From: Cunninghamella blakesleeana
Taxonomy: Eukaryota > Mucoromycota > Mucoromycetes > Mucorales > Cunninghamellaceae
Reading direction: 5' to 3'
DNA length: 64,000 bases
NCBI GenBank assembly: GCA_017871115.1
Contig: JAFCIZ010000006.1
Location: 1,178,001 to 1,242,000 of the forward strand
This document shows, piece by piece, positions 1 to 16,270 of this stretch; the stretch's first letter is position 1; each line of letters begins with the position of its first letter. The notes beneath the pieces were generated by a model. The model was given only the letters and a program-made list of their open reading frames with translations, made no database searches and was not told where the DNA came from. The translations under genes and the position numbers were made by a program.

Positions 1-254
1 AGGGAATAATACCTATGAAAAAAATTTAGAACCCAACGTTTCTTTCTAATTAATTCGTTATTCTATCTAATTTGGTTTATATCAAATTCATCCTATTTAT
101 TTATGGATTTCATATAAAAACAATATAATTTTAGATTTTATAATTTTTTTTTTGAAAAAAACTATCAATGTCGCCACCTGAATTTTAAATAATATTTGGG
201 AAGTTTAATTTTTTTAGATTCTTTCCTCTTTTACTTTTATAAATAAATTAAATA
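1..254. other. AT-rich upstream region
   Basis: This is non-coding AT-rich sequence in front of the thioesterase start codon. I see no supported gene. A short higher-GC patch (about 166-182) is the only compositional break. Confidence 0.5.
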
Positions 255-1542
<1,288 letters not shown>

Positions 1543-2949
1543 ATATATGTATGTTGGACTTTTTTTAAAAAAAGAATAGAAATAATATTATTAAAACAAT
1601 AGACATTGATTTATCTGGAATTTATTAAAAAATAAAACAAAAACAAAAATTTTGGATTTCATCATTGTATAAATGTGTTTTTAATTATTTAATCAGCAGA
1701 CTAAGCGGTTGAATTTGAATGTATGTAATTATAAACGCAATGGTTTTAATATGAATTCATTTTTTTTACAGCTATTACATTCAATAAATAATGATAGTGG
1801 GGATAAAAAAAAAAGAGAGAAAAAGCGAAAAAAGGTTTTATTGGACACCAATTCAAATTATTATTATTGTTATAAAGTATTGACGGGAAAAATAATGGTT
1901 ATGGACACGAATCAAAAGATAATTTCATGCAGCTTTCAAGAAAGTGCTGGTAAAAATCACATAAATAGTTTCTATTTTCATTATAAAGAAAAAAAATACG
2001 GGATCACACTCTTTGTCTTTCTTATTTTAAAGACTAAAAATAAAAAAATCTATCGACAGAATATACTTTTTATTTTACATATAACCATATTCACATTCTT
2101 ATAATTTTTTTATTTTATACAGAAAATAATTATAACTTGACGAAAAACAGGAGTTCAAACAAAAACGGATCATTGTAAAAATAAAAAGCAAAAATAAAAT
2201 TGGATCATTTTTAGTTTTCCCTCTTTATATTATTATTATTATTATTATTATAAACAGGTTTTTTATATATAAGCATGTATTTATATTTATTTCAAGTGGC
2301 AAAAAAAAAAAAAAAAAAAAAGATGATGGTAATAAACGGGGTAACTTATTATTATGTAGTATTTTTTATCTTGACAAAATAAACTACACGTGGATAAAAA
2401 AAAAAAAAAAAAAGGTTTTTATCCATATGTGCATATTATTTAAAATCACAAATAAAGAATAGTTTGTTTTTATATTTATATAAATATTCGTTTATTCCGT
2501 ACAAAATAATAATAAACAATAACAATAATAGTATATAAAATGGATATACAAAAAATGAAATAAAAATATAAAAATATAATATATATCAACTATCTAATAA
2601 ATAACAAGTAAAAAATAATAAGTAAACAAATAAAATATAAGGGGAAAAGGTAACAAAACACAAACAAATACGTACAAAAACCAATGATAGCAATTTTTTT
2701 TTTTTTTTTTTTCAAAGGGGAAGTTAAGGGAATATGTGAAAGAGAGAGAGATAGAGATTTAAAGAGGAGACAACAAAGTAAAAAGGAATATTTCAGGGGA
2801 GAGAGGAGGTTGAAAAAAAAAAAAGCTAGTAATTACAATGGAAATATAATAATAGTAATAATAATAGTAATAAGTAAATAGTAATAGTAATAAGTAGTAA
2901 TAATAGTAGTAGGTAATAAAATGATTAAACAATAGATCAAATTGAATTT
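1543..2949. other. Intergenic region between convergent genes
   Basis: About 1.4 kb of AT-rich DNA between the 3' ends of the thioesterase and zinc-finger genes. It holds several A or T runs of 15-20, an (ATT)n tract near 2230-2250 and purine-rich tracts near 2730-2830. Open stretches here (for example 1709-2104) are low complexity, Lys/Asn/Phe-rich, and resemble no family, so I do not call genes. Confidence 0.6.
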
Positions 2950-4050
<1,101 letters not shown>

Positions 4051-4642
4051 TATGAAATGATTAATAATAAGTTTTGGTTTTTTATAAAAAAAAGAAAAGA
4101 TAAAGAAAAAGAAAGAAACATATATATAAAAAAAAGACTGTGCTCTTTATATATTTTTATTTTATTCTGTTTGTTATAAAATAAAAAAAAAAAGGAGAGG
4201 AAAAAGGGGAATAATAGGGGAAAGTTGGTGTGGCAAATTTTAAAAAAAAAAAAAACGCGGGGATTGGAATTATTTCATGGTAAAGCTTATTTTACTAAAT
4301 TCCTAGATTCCTATATCACTCTTTTATTATGCTTATGGTACTGATGATGATAATGAGATTATTATTATTATTATGATTGCTCTTTTATTATGATTGCATT
4401 ATTATTATAGTGTTTATTATTAGTATAAAAATAAATAAAAATTATAATAGGTACCCAAACATTATAGTTAAACCTGGCTTAAATAAACAAATAAATAGGA
4501 GTTGTACTTTTGTTTAAAACGCCAAAATGCAAGTAAAAAGGTCGCGGACTTTTAATCTCTCTATATCATAATTTTACCTCATCTCACTTTTTTTTTTTTT
4601 TTTTTCCTTCCTTCCAAATTTTGTTTATATTCCACTAATTTT
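4051..4642. promoter_or_regulatory. Divergent promoter region (zinc finger / POP1)
   Basis: This is the only upstream DNA for both flanking genes. A T-tract followed by a CT-rich stretch (about 4588-4613) lies just upstream of the POP1 ATG, and a purine-rich stretch (about 4085-4110, pyrimidine-rich on the coding strand) lies upstream of the zinc-finger ATG. Similar tracts precede many other genes in the window. No specific factor site can be named. Confidence 0.4.
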
Positions 4643-6369
4643 ATGTCAACTATAGATAGTGATTTCGGAAAGAAAAGAGCACAACCGGAAACCTTAAGTG
4701 GGCGTAAAAAAAGAAGAGGTGATTATAAAATAAAATATAAATAAATTGTATTACAAACTCTTTTTTTTTTATTCTAACTTTATTTATTATTATGATTTAT
4801 TATTATGATTACTGTTTTTATTATTATTGCTATTGTATTAGAAAAAAATAAAAACGTTAGAAGTATTCAATCCAATTTTTGTTGTAAATACATACAGTCA
4901 TACATATATATATATATATATATATATCTATATACATACATACATATCTATATTTAATAATTCATTGACACCTTTTTTTTTATTGTTCTTATGTTAATTA
5001 TATTAGCTTATACTACTAAAGTTGAACCTTCAAATACTTATGATTCAACTATAGATATACGACTAAAAGAGATCAATGATTTGCAATACTCTATGAAAAA
5101 CGCAAAGTAAAATTAGCTTATAATAATAATTAACACTATATATATATACTTATTAGATCTATTTATTTATTTATTATTATCATATTTATTAGAAATGCTT
5201 CAACTGCTCAAACATTTCAATCATTGCCTATCACACTTAGAAGGCGTGCCGCAAGTCATAATCCAAAACGTGTACCTAAATCAGTTCGGGAACGGGCTAT
5301 AAGAGAAGTAAATAAACATAAAATAATGAAATAAAGTTATATGGTTAATTGTTATTATGTATTAATATGAAAGATGATTTTTATTTTTTGATTAGATGCA
5401 AAAATCACCACCTGGAAAAAAAAGATCGAAGCGTATGATAAGAAAACCGAAACCAAAATCACTTGTACAAGAGTATTTAAGAAGACAATGTAAATATCAT
5501 TATTATCACTTATTTCACTAAAAAAAAAAAATGTAGTATTAAAAAATATATTTAAATAAATAGTAAATCATAAATGGCTGGAGACTCATATTTGGCATAC
5601 AAAAAGAATGAAAATGAAAAATATTTGGAATTATAGATTGGTAATTTATATAGATTTAATTAAAACTTCATGGAATATTAAAAAAAATAATAACCATCTA
5701 TTTATTTATAATATAGGCAACAAAACCAAATGTCAAATCTGAACGAGCCATTTATCGATCCTTTTCACATATAACAACAATACATGATGCTTCTTATTTT
5801 AGATGTCTGGAATGGTCAGGGAATAAAGAATCAATTGTAATTTTACTTCAACAATGGACTGACCCATCATTACCTTCTATTGGTAGTCAACGTTATATAA
5901 ATGGGAATCGAATAGGTCACCAATTACTTTATGCTCAGTATCCAAATCAATTTTTATGTCCAATTACCTTTTTATGGAGACAACATGATATACAATTAGA
6001 TCAAGGCCAATTATGGATTTGGGTTCATCCCTGTGTTATAAAAGAAGTATTTACTATGTTTAACGAAAAAGTAGTTTCAGATCAAGGTAGGAAAGGAGTA
6101 AAATGAAGTAAAATTAAAATACCATCTATAGGTGATAATAATTTATTTTTTTTACTAGTAATGGGTGTTCAAGTAATAGATAGAAAAGATGAGTTATTAA
6201 GATTTGATTTTACTGGACCAAGGTCAACGGCCCTATTACAAACTATCCTTGAGCCAGCGCATACTACTTCGCTTAATGCTCAAATATGGAACGATTTGAA
6301 TCTTTTAAGATCCTCTTCTTCTTTACCTCCTGGATGTGTACTTTCACTTGAAGTAAAAGATCCTAGATT

Positions 6370-6417
<48 letters not shown>

Positions 6418-7673
6418 ATTACACTTGGATATAATTAATATTTATTCATTTTATTATTTATTTTCTATATATGAAATAGATTTCCACAAAAAGTACCAGC
6501 TAGACATAGCGAACCAAACTATAAGTCAGATGCAAAAATTGAACAGTTGTGTTTACATTGGCCAGATAAAGTAGCCATGTCAGAACTTTGGGATAGCGAC
6601 TATAGAAATACACTTTATGAAAATAAAATATCAGATTATCAACTATTTCAACAAAAAAAAGAACAATCGTTAGATACAGCACCAACAATAGATACTATAC
6701 CTATTTTATTATATCAACGTGGGTGTTTAGGGATAACATCATCATTTGATAATCATCGTCATCATGATAATAACAATAATAATAATAATAGTAATAATAG
6801 TAAGGAATTGAAAGAAGGGTGGTCATTAATTTTACCTCGTGGATGGGGTGTACCCTTTTGGAAATCATTTATTTTTGCTGGAGCAAGGGCAATTGGTTTA
6901 TTTGATACAAGATCCATGCATTTAGAAAGTGGTCTTTCCTTTTTTCCTTATGATTACCCTGGTACACCAACTTGGGAAGAATTAAGATTAGAATATAAAG
7001 AATCGGTTGAATCCATTTGGCAAAAAAAACCTCCTGGAAAACGTGTCAATTACCATCATATCGGTACTCATCATCCTTTTGAAGCTGCATTTGAAACTCT
7101 CATTTCATCATCATCATCATCATTATCATCTTATTGGGTTATTCAACAAAGACAATTATTAAAATTTGCATTATCATCATCTATTTCAACTTTTTTACCA
7201 TATTTACAAAAAAAACAACACCCAATAAATGAAAAAACAATAAATCATTTATTAACATCTGCATTAATTAGAATCAAAATCATTTTAACCAAAGGTGGCA
7301 AACCTGTTCAAAATGCAAAAATTTATATTACATCTAATGAACATCAATATCAAAATGAAAATACAAATAAGTTAAATCATCCTATAGGTTATTTAACAAC
7401 GGCTGGATTTTCTCTATCGGAAGGCTGCGGTGTTGGTATAGGCGCTATTACTTTAAATGGATTTCGAGAATTATTAATTAATAATAATACAAGGTAATGC
7501 ACTTTTCTATATATAAAAGAATATATATCCAGCTTTTTATATATTTTTATATAACATTTTCTATTTTTATTAGACAAAGCAATGATTTGAATATTGATCG
7601 GCAGCTACCTGTATTTATTAAGAATCCTCAAAGTTCGAAACATCGTCCTGGTCTCCTTACTATTCTTATATGA
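4643..7673 (+). CDS. POP1: Ribonuclease P/MRP protein subunit POP1
   Basis: The largest protein subunit of nuclear RNase P and RNase MRP, needed for tRNA 5'-end maturation and rRNA processing. Nine exons join in phase: 4643-4718, 5007-5106, 5193-5307, 5396-5489, 5564-5640, 5717-6086, 6159-6372, 6480-7493, 7574-7673, giving 719 aa (yeast Pop1 is about 875). The N-terminal POP1 signature is clear: FQSLPITLRRRAASHN, VPKSVRERA and KWLETHIWHTKRMKM. The central POPLD region contains LHWPDKVAMSELWD, and the C-terminus has GFSLSEGCGVGIGAI. The 3' end of intron 6 is ambiguous: an acceptor near 6130 would add residues, but 6158 gives an intron of usual size and was preferred. Intron 7 starts directly with a (TA)n run. 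A low-complexity Asn run interrupts the middle of the protein. Confidence 0.93.
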
Positions 7674-8235
7674 TCATTTATACGATTACATTTTTTTGTA
7701 CTATTTTTATAATCCTAATAAAAAAACTTGGTCATGAAAAAAGGTAATAAAAGACAACTTTTTATTTATTTATTCGTTTCAAAAATGAGGAGACAAGGAA
7801 ATAAAGGGGAGCAGTATATATATATATATGTTATTCATGCCATCATTGGGTTAGCTTTTTTAAGATCAGCATACTTGTTTTTTCAAATAAAAAAAAAGTA
7901 CATAATAATAGTTTTCATATATATATATATATATATATTTGGTAATATTCATTTAAAATTAGTATAATCACTTTATTTTTATTCTGTTTTGCATTTTTAA
8001 CATACATACATAAAAATCATGTTTATATATTTACATAGTGTGTGAGTAGTAATATATAAAAGAGCAATATTCAGCAAGCTGAAGGTATTAGCTTGATTTA
8101 CACTCCGCAGCTGGTGACTTGTATTTCGGCGGAGGGGTATAGGATTTTTTTACTAGGCTGAAATATATTGAAATTGTTTTTTTTCCCTCTTTTTTTCTTC
8201 TTCTCTTTTTCGTTATCACTTAATATTTTATAACA
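7674..8235. other. Intergenic region upstream of ATP15
   Basis: AT-rich, with a (TA)n run at about 7918-7938. A relatively GC-rich patch at about 8075-8140 and a pyrimidine-rich tract at about 8178-8212 sit upstream of the ATP15 start and are probably promoter or 5' UTR sequence. I see no gene. Confidence 0.5.
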
Positions 8236-8854
8236 ATGTCTGGTTGGAAAGCTGCTGGAATTACGTACGTACATTTATATAAAATAAGAAAAACTATTGT
8301 TCAACAATAATAATAGTGATAATAAAAAATCAACAGTAGCTTATTATTATAATCAACAATAAAAAAATATCAAAACAATAATAATAATCAACAATATCGA
8401 CAATAATATCTAAAATATACATTACTTATGATGAATACTATCAGCTAATATAATCAACCATATTTCAATATTAAATATATTAAAATAAAAAAAGAAAAAG
8501 AAAAAAAAATAGTGACTAATTTATATAAATTTTAAATTACTTTTATTTTCATCCATATAGCTACGTTCAATATGCCTCCATCTGTGCTCGTGCTCTCCGC
8601 AACGCCTTAAAGGATGAAGCTCGTACTCCCGCTGTCCTTGCTCGTAACGAAAACGGTCTTAAATATGCCAAATGGGAAAAGGGTACTCAACAAGAAGTTG
8701 TAAGTTAAATAATAAAGAATACAATTAAAGCGTGATATGTGTGTCTGGATTAAATTATATATTGAATTATATTTATACGTGTTATTTATTTTTACTTCCT
8801 TTTTTTTATTATAATTAGAAATTCGTTCGCCCTGAATCTCAACCTTCAAACTAG
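8236..8854 (+). CDS. ATP15: Mitochondrial ATP synthase subunit epsilon (F1)
   Basis: The small epsilon subunit of the F1 central stalk of mitochondrial ATP synthase. Three exons (8236-8264, 8561-8699, 8819-8854) join in phase to 67 aa, close to the 62-aa yeast protein. The family pattern is plain: MSGWKAAGITYVQYASICAR at the N-terminus, then RALRNALKDE and RTPAVLAR. No cleavable presequence is visible, which fits this family in fungi. The first exon is only 29 nt and would be missed by simple ORF finding. The coding sequence is markedly richer in C and G than its surroundings, suggesting high expression. Confidence 0.93.
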
Positions 8855-9668
8855 ATAATTTAAAATAAAATCGTTACGCATAATCAAAAAATCACCAATA
8901 TTAAACCATCATTTTTTAACTTTTATGCTGAATATAAAAAAATAAATTAACTTTTTAGTCAATGTTGTTTTATATTGAAATGATGATTTTTTTTTTTCCC
9001 AATGATCATAAAATTAAAAAGCACCTATTATATTTTTAAGAAAAAAAAGAGTTGGATAATCATTTAATTCGGCGGTAATATCATGGTTATTTTATTTTTT
9101 ATTCTTAAATATTTCTATTCTATTCTAGTATACATTATGTTCTTTTTTATTTATTTGTTTAAGATATTATTAATTTATTTATTTAAATACGTTCAATTGT
9201 GATTATAAATATATATATATTTATATTTATATACATATTGTAAACCATTTATTTATTACTATAAAGAATCCATCTCTCTGACTCAGTGTTAATAAATTCA
9301 AAGCCACCACCTATTATAGGTTGGTAACTTTTTTTCCAAACAGTTCGATAATCTCACGGGTAACATGTTGCGGAGGTTTAATTTTTCATTGCTTTAAAAT
9401 AAAAAATTAAAAATTCACCCTAGTTTTTTCTCTTCCTCTCTCTTTTTTTTTCAACTTTATTTTTGTTGTGTCATTGAAGAAGTTTAGAAAGGTAAGTTAA
9501 TAAATATATAATACAGTTTATTAATACTATAAAACGTTATATAAATAAAATATAATAAGGGTAAAAAATAGGTTAGCTACGTGTTTTTAAATTATATAAA
9601 TACATATTTATTTTCCCTTTTCCTTTTTTTATATCTTTTCTTTCCTCCACTTTTTTTATATTTTAGAC
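8855..9668. promoter_or_regulatory. Intergenic region / CLU1 promoter and leader
   Basis: Non-coding. It contains a CT-rich tract at about 9425-9453 (promoter-like, as for neighbouring genes) and then the putative leader intron listed separately. Nothing else is recognised. Confidence 0.45.
9492..9666 (+). other. Putative 5'-UTR intron of CLU1
   Basis: A canonical donor GTAAGT (9492-9497) and an acceptor TTTTAG ending at 9666 bracket 175 nt. The acceptor lies two bases before the CLU1 ATG at 9669. Composition and length match the coding introns nearby. RNA evidence would be needed to confirm splicing in the leader. Confidence 0.5.
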
Positions 9669-12600
9669 ATGTCAGAACAAGATCTCCAAAAGGTTGAACA
9701 ACAGCCTGAAGCTGCTGTAAATGCCAATGAAGAAGGTAACTACTCTTATTTTATTTATTTGTATTGTTTGTATATTTATATATATATATATATATATATT
9801 TATTTATTTATTTCATTATTTATTTATTTCATTATTTATTTCTTTTTCTTTCCCTTATTTTTATACTAGTCCCTGTTGAAGAACCATATCAACTTACTAT
9901 AAAATTACCTTATGGCAAACCTACTGAAATTAAAATATTGGTAAATAATAAAGATATATAAAATAATAATAAAAATAAAATAGGGTTTTTGTAATAATAA
10001 TAATAATAGTGATGATGATTATTATTTATATATGTATAATCAATTATTAATATTATTTTTTAATCATTTTACAGGCTAGCCCACGCGAAACCATTCATGA
10101 TATTAAACAATCTATTATGGAATCTCCTGAAACTTGTATTCATTCATGTTTCTATTTGGCATATAATGGAAAGCGTGTTAATGACTTTTTAGAACTTGGT
10201 GAAGCAGAAGGTATTACTACTGAAAGTGAACTTGAATTAGTTGAAGGTAAATTTTAGAAATATAGAGCTATATATAAACATCAAAAATAAAAGGAAAAAA
10301 AGAAGTACTTTATTATATATTTGCTTACCATTTTATATATTCTTTTTTCATTTTATTTTTTTTATAGATGTTTATACCGAGCGCGATGTTCGTATTCATA
10401 TTACTCGTCTCCGTGATTTATTGGGTGGCCCTTACAAACCTAATCCTTCAGCTATTGGTATTGATTCCTCTATCTCCTTTTTGACAGCTGTCACTGGTGA
10501 GATTGGTAAAGTGATTAAGAATAAAAAAAAAGGAACTCCGATCTTATTTTTTTAAGAAATATATATATATAATATGTATACTTTTTTGGTGTGTATTAAA
10601 TATATATATATATATATATATTATTCTATTTTTTATTTACTTATATGAATAGATGAAGAAATTGTTGCTGAAAGTGAAAAAAAAGTAGAAGATCTTTTCT
10701 CAAACGAACCTATTCCTGAACATGCTTTTACTAATTTTGACATTCAAAGTAAATCCAAATTATCCAACTTTGTACCTACCACTTTTAATAGAACAGCACC
10801 TCAATGTCTTAAAAGCTTATCATTATCCGGTTGGAATCCAGTTCCCCATTCTCGCCAACTTTCTGGAGACCTTCTTTATTTAACCGTAGTTACTTTAGAA
10901 AACGAAACCTTATGTATTACAGCTTCTAAAAATGGTTTTTATGTCAATCAGTCCAATCAAAATGAATTCAACCCTCAACCTAAAGGCGGTTATCATAACA
11001 AGAAAACCTCATCTCACTCTCTTATTCGTTTATTACAATTAATTTCACCTAAATTTGCTACCAACTTTTTAAAAGTACAAGACTTTATTACACAGCATCA
11101 TATGTTGGAAGTTTTACCAGTCAATACTTATTTCCCTAGCCAACCATGGGCTGTCAACCCCACCCAACCTACCTATGATCTTGCTAGACCTGCCGAACCC
11201 TATCTTCAATTTGGTGCTGACGCTGTGGAATCTCTTCGTGACTGGAATGATGAATTACAATCTCATCGCGAATTACCTAAAACTAACCTTCAAGAACGTG
11301 TCTTTAGAGAAAGATTAATCACCAAAGTCCAATCTGAATTCACAGAAGCTGCTGTGCATGGTGCTATTGCTGTTGTCAATGGATCAGTTGTTCCTTTAAA
11401 TCCTTTGGAACCTGAAGAATCCCATATGTATGTTTATAACAATATCTTTTTCAGTAAAGGTAATGATGGCCGTGGTACCTTTGAACAACTTGGCGCAAAT
11501 GAAGCTGCTCATGTAGCTACTGGTAAAGATTTAGAAGGTGTGAAAATATTAAATAGTGTTGATCCTGAAGGTCTTTATACATTGGGAAGCGTTATTGTGG
11601 ATTATAAAGGTGTACGTATTGTGGCCCAAAGTATTGTTCCAGGTATCTTCCGTCGTCAAGACGAAAACTCTATCATTTATGGTTCCGTTGATAACGGTGT
11701 CTCCATTAATAAGGATGCTACCTTCCATGACATCATTGGCCGTGAAGTAGCTAAATCTTTACATTTAAATGAACACACTGTTATTGATGAAAAAGGTGAA
11801 GCAACCCAATTATATACTTCTTTGGAAACTAAAGGATTATTAGGTGCTGATGGTCGTCGTTATCTTTTGGATTTATATCGTTTACATCCTATTGATATTG
11901 AATTCCAAGATACTGAATGTGTTGATGGTGATAATGATAAACCTGCTTATCCTCATAAAATGACTTTACTTCGCCCTGAATTAATGAGTTTATATTGGGA
12001 ACATAAGTTCCGTGATTGGGTAAAAGAAAAAACCGAAGCTCTTAAAAAGGAAAAGGCTATTACCAATGGTACTGAAGAAGCAAAGAAGGAAAAGGGTGAA
12101 AGTGACAAAAAAGAATCAGCTGATGGAGAAGAAGAAAAGAAAGAAGAAAATGTTGATGGAGAAGCTGAAGAAGAAGATGATATTAAGATTGATGTCAATG
12201 AATTCCAGTTATCATTTAACCCTGATACATTTACAAATGTGAAACAAGGTGATGAAGCCAATATAAAAGAACAAGAACAAATTGTCCGTGATGCATCCAA
12301 ATTCTTGAATGATGAAATCATTCCTAGTTTGGTATTAGATTTTGCCTCTTATGCAATTTCACCTTTGGATGGGGATGCCTTAACAAAAGCTATGCATCGT
12401 CGTGGTATCAACATGCGTTATTTGGGTAAATTGGCCAAATTGGTTTCGCTCTCTGAAGATAAACGTATCCATCATATTTATGCATTGGCTATTCAAGAAA
12501 TGGTTGTACGTGCAAGTAAAAAAATATTACGGGATTATTTAACTACATGCGATTTGGAAGAAGCTCGTTTATGTATCACTCATTATTTCAATTGCTTATT

Positions 12601-14005
12601 TGGTGGTGCTATTCAATCTAAACCAACACCTGTTTTACCTTTTGGAAAAAACAAAAACGATTATTCATGGGCTCATTTAACACCTACCTCTGTTAGAAAA
12701 TTAATTACTGAACAAGTCTTATTAAGATTTAGATATCAATTGACAGATAAAGATTTGGATGATGTAAAGCCTTTACCTACTCTACGTGAAATTTGTCTTC
12801 GTGTTGGTATTCAGTTAGAGGCTCGTGATTATCGATTCGAAGCTTATACTCCTGAAGAAGTTGCCGCTAATGAAGCTGCAGATGCTCAATATGAAGCATT
12901 ATTATCTCGTCAACAAAATCAACAACAAAAGAATAATCGTAAAGCATCAAAGAAACAACAAAATGAAGAGGCTATTTTAGCTCACCCTAGACGTAAACTT
13001 ACTTTTATACCAACTGATGTATTAAATATCTTACCTACCGTGAAACAAGCATCTACAAGAAGTTTATTTGCTGAAGAAACGTTCGAAGCTGGCAAAATGA
13101 GTTTGGCTCAAGGCCATCGTCAACTTGGATTAGAGTTACTTTTAGAATCATTAACATTACATGAACAAACCTATGGTTTCTTACATCCTGAAACAAGTAA
13201 ATGCTATGCTACCTTGGGTATGATCTACCATCATGGAGAAGATAGAGAAGCTGCTTTGGATTTACAACGTAAGGCTGTGATTGCTGCTGAACGTACATTA
13301 GGTGTGGATCATCCCGAAACCATTCATCATTATTTAAATCTTGGTTTATTTGAACATGCTGCTGGTAGAACCAAATTAGCTTTAAGATATATTCGCCACG
13401 CTTTGTATTATTGGGATTTATTATTTGGCCCTGGTCATCCTGATTCTGCTACAGCTGATAATAATGCTGGTGTCATGCTTCAATCTTTACGTGATTATAA
13501 AACAAGTACTCAATTCTTTGAACGTGCCTGTACAACACAAGAAACTATTTTAGGTAAAGAACATGTTATCACAGGTACTGGTTATCATGTTCTTGCTAAG
13601 GCTTATACATTACAAGGGGATTTCAATAAAGCTTTAACAGCTGAACGTGCTGCCTATGGTATCTTTGAAAAGAAACTTGGCAATGATGACCCTCGTACAA
13701 AAGAAAGTGATATGTGGTTGAAGGAATTAACTTCCAACGCTTTATTAACTGCTCAACGTGCTCGCGAACAACAACAATCTTTATTAGAAAGAGCTGCTGC
13801 TGCTGCTTCAACTAATACCACCACCATCACCTCTACTAATACAAATTCGTCCTCTTCCTCGTCAAAACACACATCTAAACATAAGCAGCAATCCACTGAT
13901 GTACCAAAAGGAGAATTACCGATCGATCAAGTTCTTCAATATATCAATAATGGTTCATCATCATCTCGTAAACAAGGCAAAAAATCTCAAAACAAACGTC
14001 GTTAA
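9669..14005 (+). CDS. CLU1: Clustered mitochondria protein CLU1/CluA
   Basis: A large cytosolic RNA- and ribosome-associated protein needed for normal mitochondrial distribution, also described as an eIF3-associated factor. Five exons (9669-9735, 9870-9940, 10075-10246, 10368-10496, 10653-14005) join in phase to 1263 aa, the family's usual size (yeast 1277). The N-terminal ubiquitin-like region (YQLTIKLPYGKPTEIKIL) is followed by the CLU domain (for example DWNDELQSHRELPKTN and FIYGSV-type segments). An acidic/Lys-rich insert lies near codons 465-510. C-terminal TPR-like repeats contain HPETSKCYATLG, HPETIHHYLNLG and HPDSATADNNAG. The tail is Ser/Thr-rich and basic. All introns lie in the 5' quarter; the last exon is 3.35 kb. 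Confidence 0.95.
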
Positions 14006-16270
14006 AAAAAAAAAAAAAGAAAAATACAACAGCAACAATAATATATATCTTATTTTCATGTAAAAGCATTCATATATACTTTTCATATATATATATTAAC
14101 TTATTATCATCATTATATTAATTGAATTCATTGTATTATTTGTTTGTATAATTTTTTTTTCTTGTTACTTTAATATTTTTTTTATTCCTTTTTCTTTTGT
14201 TAGATTATATGCATATATATATGTATTTTAAGCAAATTTTGATATTCAATAATGATAATAATAATAATATTAATAATAAAAAGTACATTCTATTTTTTTT
14301 ATTTATATCTATTTATTAAAAAAAATATATCCTAGATATATATAAATCTTATTACATACACACCATAAGGTTTTTTGGAGCCTATAAAATAAAATCAACT
14401 AGCTATAATTCTTTTTATAAGCTCTCCATCATATATATCGTACTTTAAAAAATAGTAAAATGTTATAAGGTGTATGAAAGGTAAAATAAAGTAAAAAGTT
14501 AAAAAGAAAAAAAAATGAATTTTTTAATTCCACACGTTATCTTACCCTTTTTTTTTAGTTGATTATATTCTTTATACTGCGGATTATTTTTTTTGAGATA
14601 GCCGTCATTTTTATTATTTTATATATATGCATTTATGTATTATAATGGATTATTCTAATTTATATGTACAGATAATTTTTTAATAAAATGGATTTATATG
14701 GTCTTTTTATAATTATATTTTTCCAGTCAGTTTTTTTTTTTTGGTCTTTGACAAGCAGGAAATATTCTTATGCCAAATTATTAATATTACTGTATACACG
14801 TTTTGTTTTATAATGAAATTAGCCAATAAATACAATTTTTTTAAATTAATATAATGTTTTTACTATTATTAATTTTACTTACGATCTCTGATTGCACTTT
14901 TATGATTCTAAGAGCTTGTCCTTTGTGATTTTTCATTCAAGATTTCTCTTTACTATTTACTGTTACTAAACTTTTAAATTTCCTTTTGGTTAACTTTTAT
15001 GTTTAGTGATAGTGATCTTTTACTATTTATTTCTGACGGTAACCATTTATTACTCTTTGCGATAATGGTCTTTTCTATTCTTTCAAGTACTGGTTTCTTT
15101 TATATCCAAAATACTAATCTTTTTGTACTCAGCTATTGAGTTTTTTATTATATTGAAGGTACTGACTTATTCTTATTCGAAATAATCAGTCTTCTTATCC
15201 AATATAGCGTTTTTTTTATATTGAGTATGATTTTTTTTTTTTTATTATTTTATTTGATTATATTTTTAATTATGGTGCTTATTTATTCATGGTATTGGTT
15301 TTCCTTGTTTTTTTTTTTATTATCATATAATTTTTTAAGCAATGAGATAAGACGTCTGGCTATTTATCAATTTCCGAACAGAACTTATCGCTATTTTATA
15401 ATTGGTTTTAACGAGACGCGTCAGATTTTAATAATACTGTATACTGTCATACAAGTGAATTTTAAATCATTAATACTATTTTATCCCTACTACTTGTCGC
15501 CATTTAAAGGTTTAATTAGGTAAAACAAGTTTCAATAGAAATTTGTCCTTTATCACTATTAAATAAATTGTTTATTTTCTTTTTTTAGAAAAATATTAGC
15601 ATATTTTTTAAAAATTAACTAAATAAAAAAACTAACTTATGCAGCAATAGCCCTAAAAAAAACTGGGTTTTAATTTTTTGACCAGGAAGAGTATCTTTTT
15701 CAATATTTATTATAAAGCTATTTGTTTTAAATAGTAATAGAGTCTCTAACATATAATTCATAGAGTAATGATATTTTTATAAAAGTTCATTAATAAAAAG
15801 CGATTCAATAAAGTAGCTAAAAAATACGTTTTTCATAAAATATTAAGCTCTTACAGCTAAAAAAAAAAAAAGTACATTTAGGATATTCAGGATTCAAGTT
15901 TTTTTATTTTATATATATTTATTATAAAATTCTGAAATTTTAAAATCTTGATAAAAAAACTCCCAATAATTGAAAAATAGAAGCATATGTAATGTTAATT
16001 ATTTTAAATATGATTTTATACTTTATTCACACTTGATAGATATTCTGAAAAATAATCTATACAAGATTGTTAATTTATAAATACAAACTTTTTTTTTTAT
16101 CACCACATATGTATATTATTATACATTTATTAATTATATATATAAATAAATAAATAAAATGATTATTTTTTTTATTTTTTTAAATCATAATTATTGTTAT
16201 TATTATTATTATTAAATAAAACACGAAAGTTGTTAATATAAATAGTAGAATATTTTATTTAGTTTTATAT
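14006..16270. other. Long AT-rich intergenic region
   Basis: About 2.3 kb between the convergent ends of CLU1 and the hexokinase-like gene. No conserved coding signal is visible; the 100-codon open stretch at 15221-15523 is hydrophobic low-complexity sequence. Part of it (about 14880-15450) reads as loosely repeated CTTTTACTAT/TACTGGTTT-like phrases, and TTAATATTACTGTATAC near 14780 has a near match near 15429. This may be a decayed repeat. Confidence 0.5.

Noticed and set aside
1709..2104. 131-codon open stretch on plus
   Set aside because: Lys/Asn/Phe-rich with homopolymer-driven codons and no family resemblance; it lies in 3'-flanking DNA. Length alone is unremarkable in AT-rich sequence.
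6130..6160. Alternative POP1 exon 7 start at about 6131
   Set aside because: In frame, but implies a 44-nt intron and adds a hydrophobic stretch with no counterpart I know in POP1; 6159 gives a normal intron.
15221..15523. 100-codon hydrophobic open stretch
   Set aside because: Consists of Phe/Leu/Ile/Tyr from T-rich DNA, with no start context or motif; judged chance.
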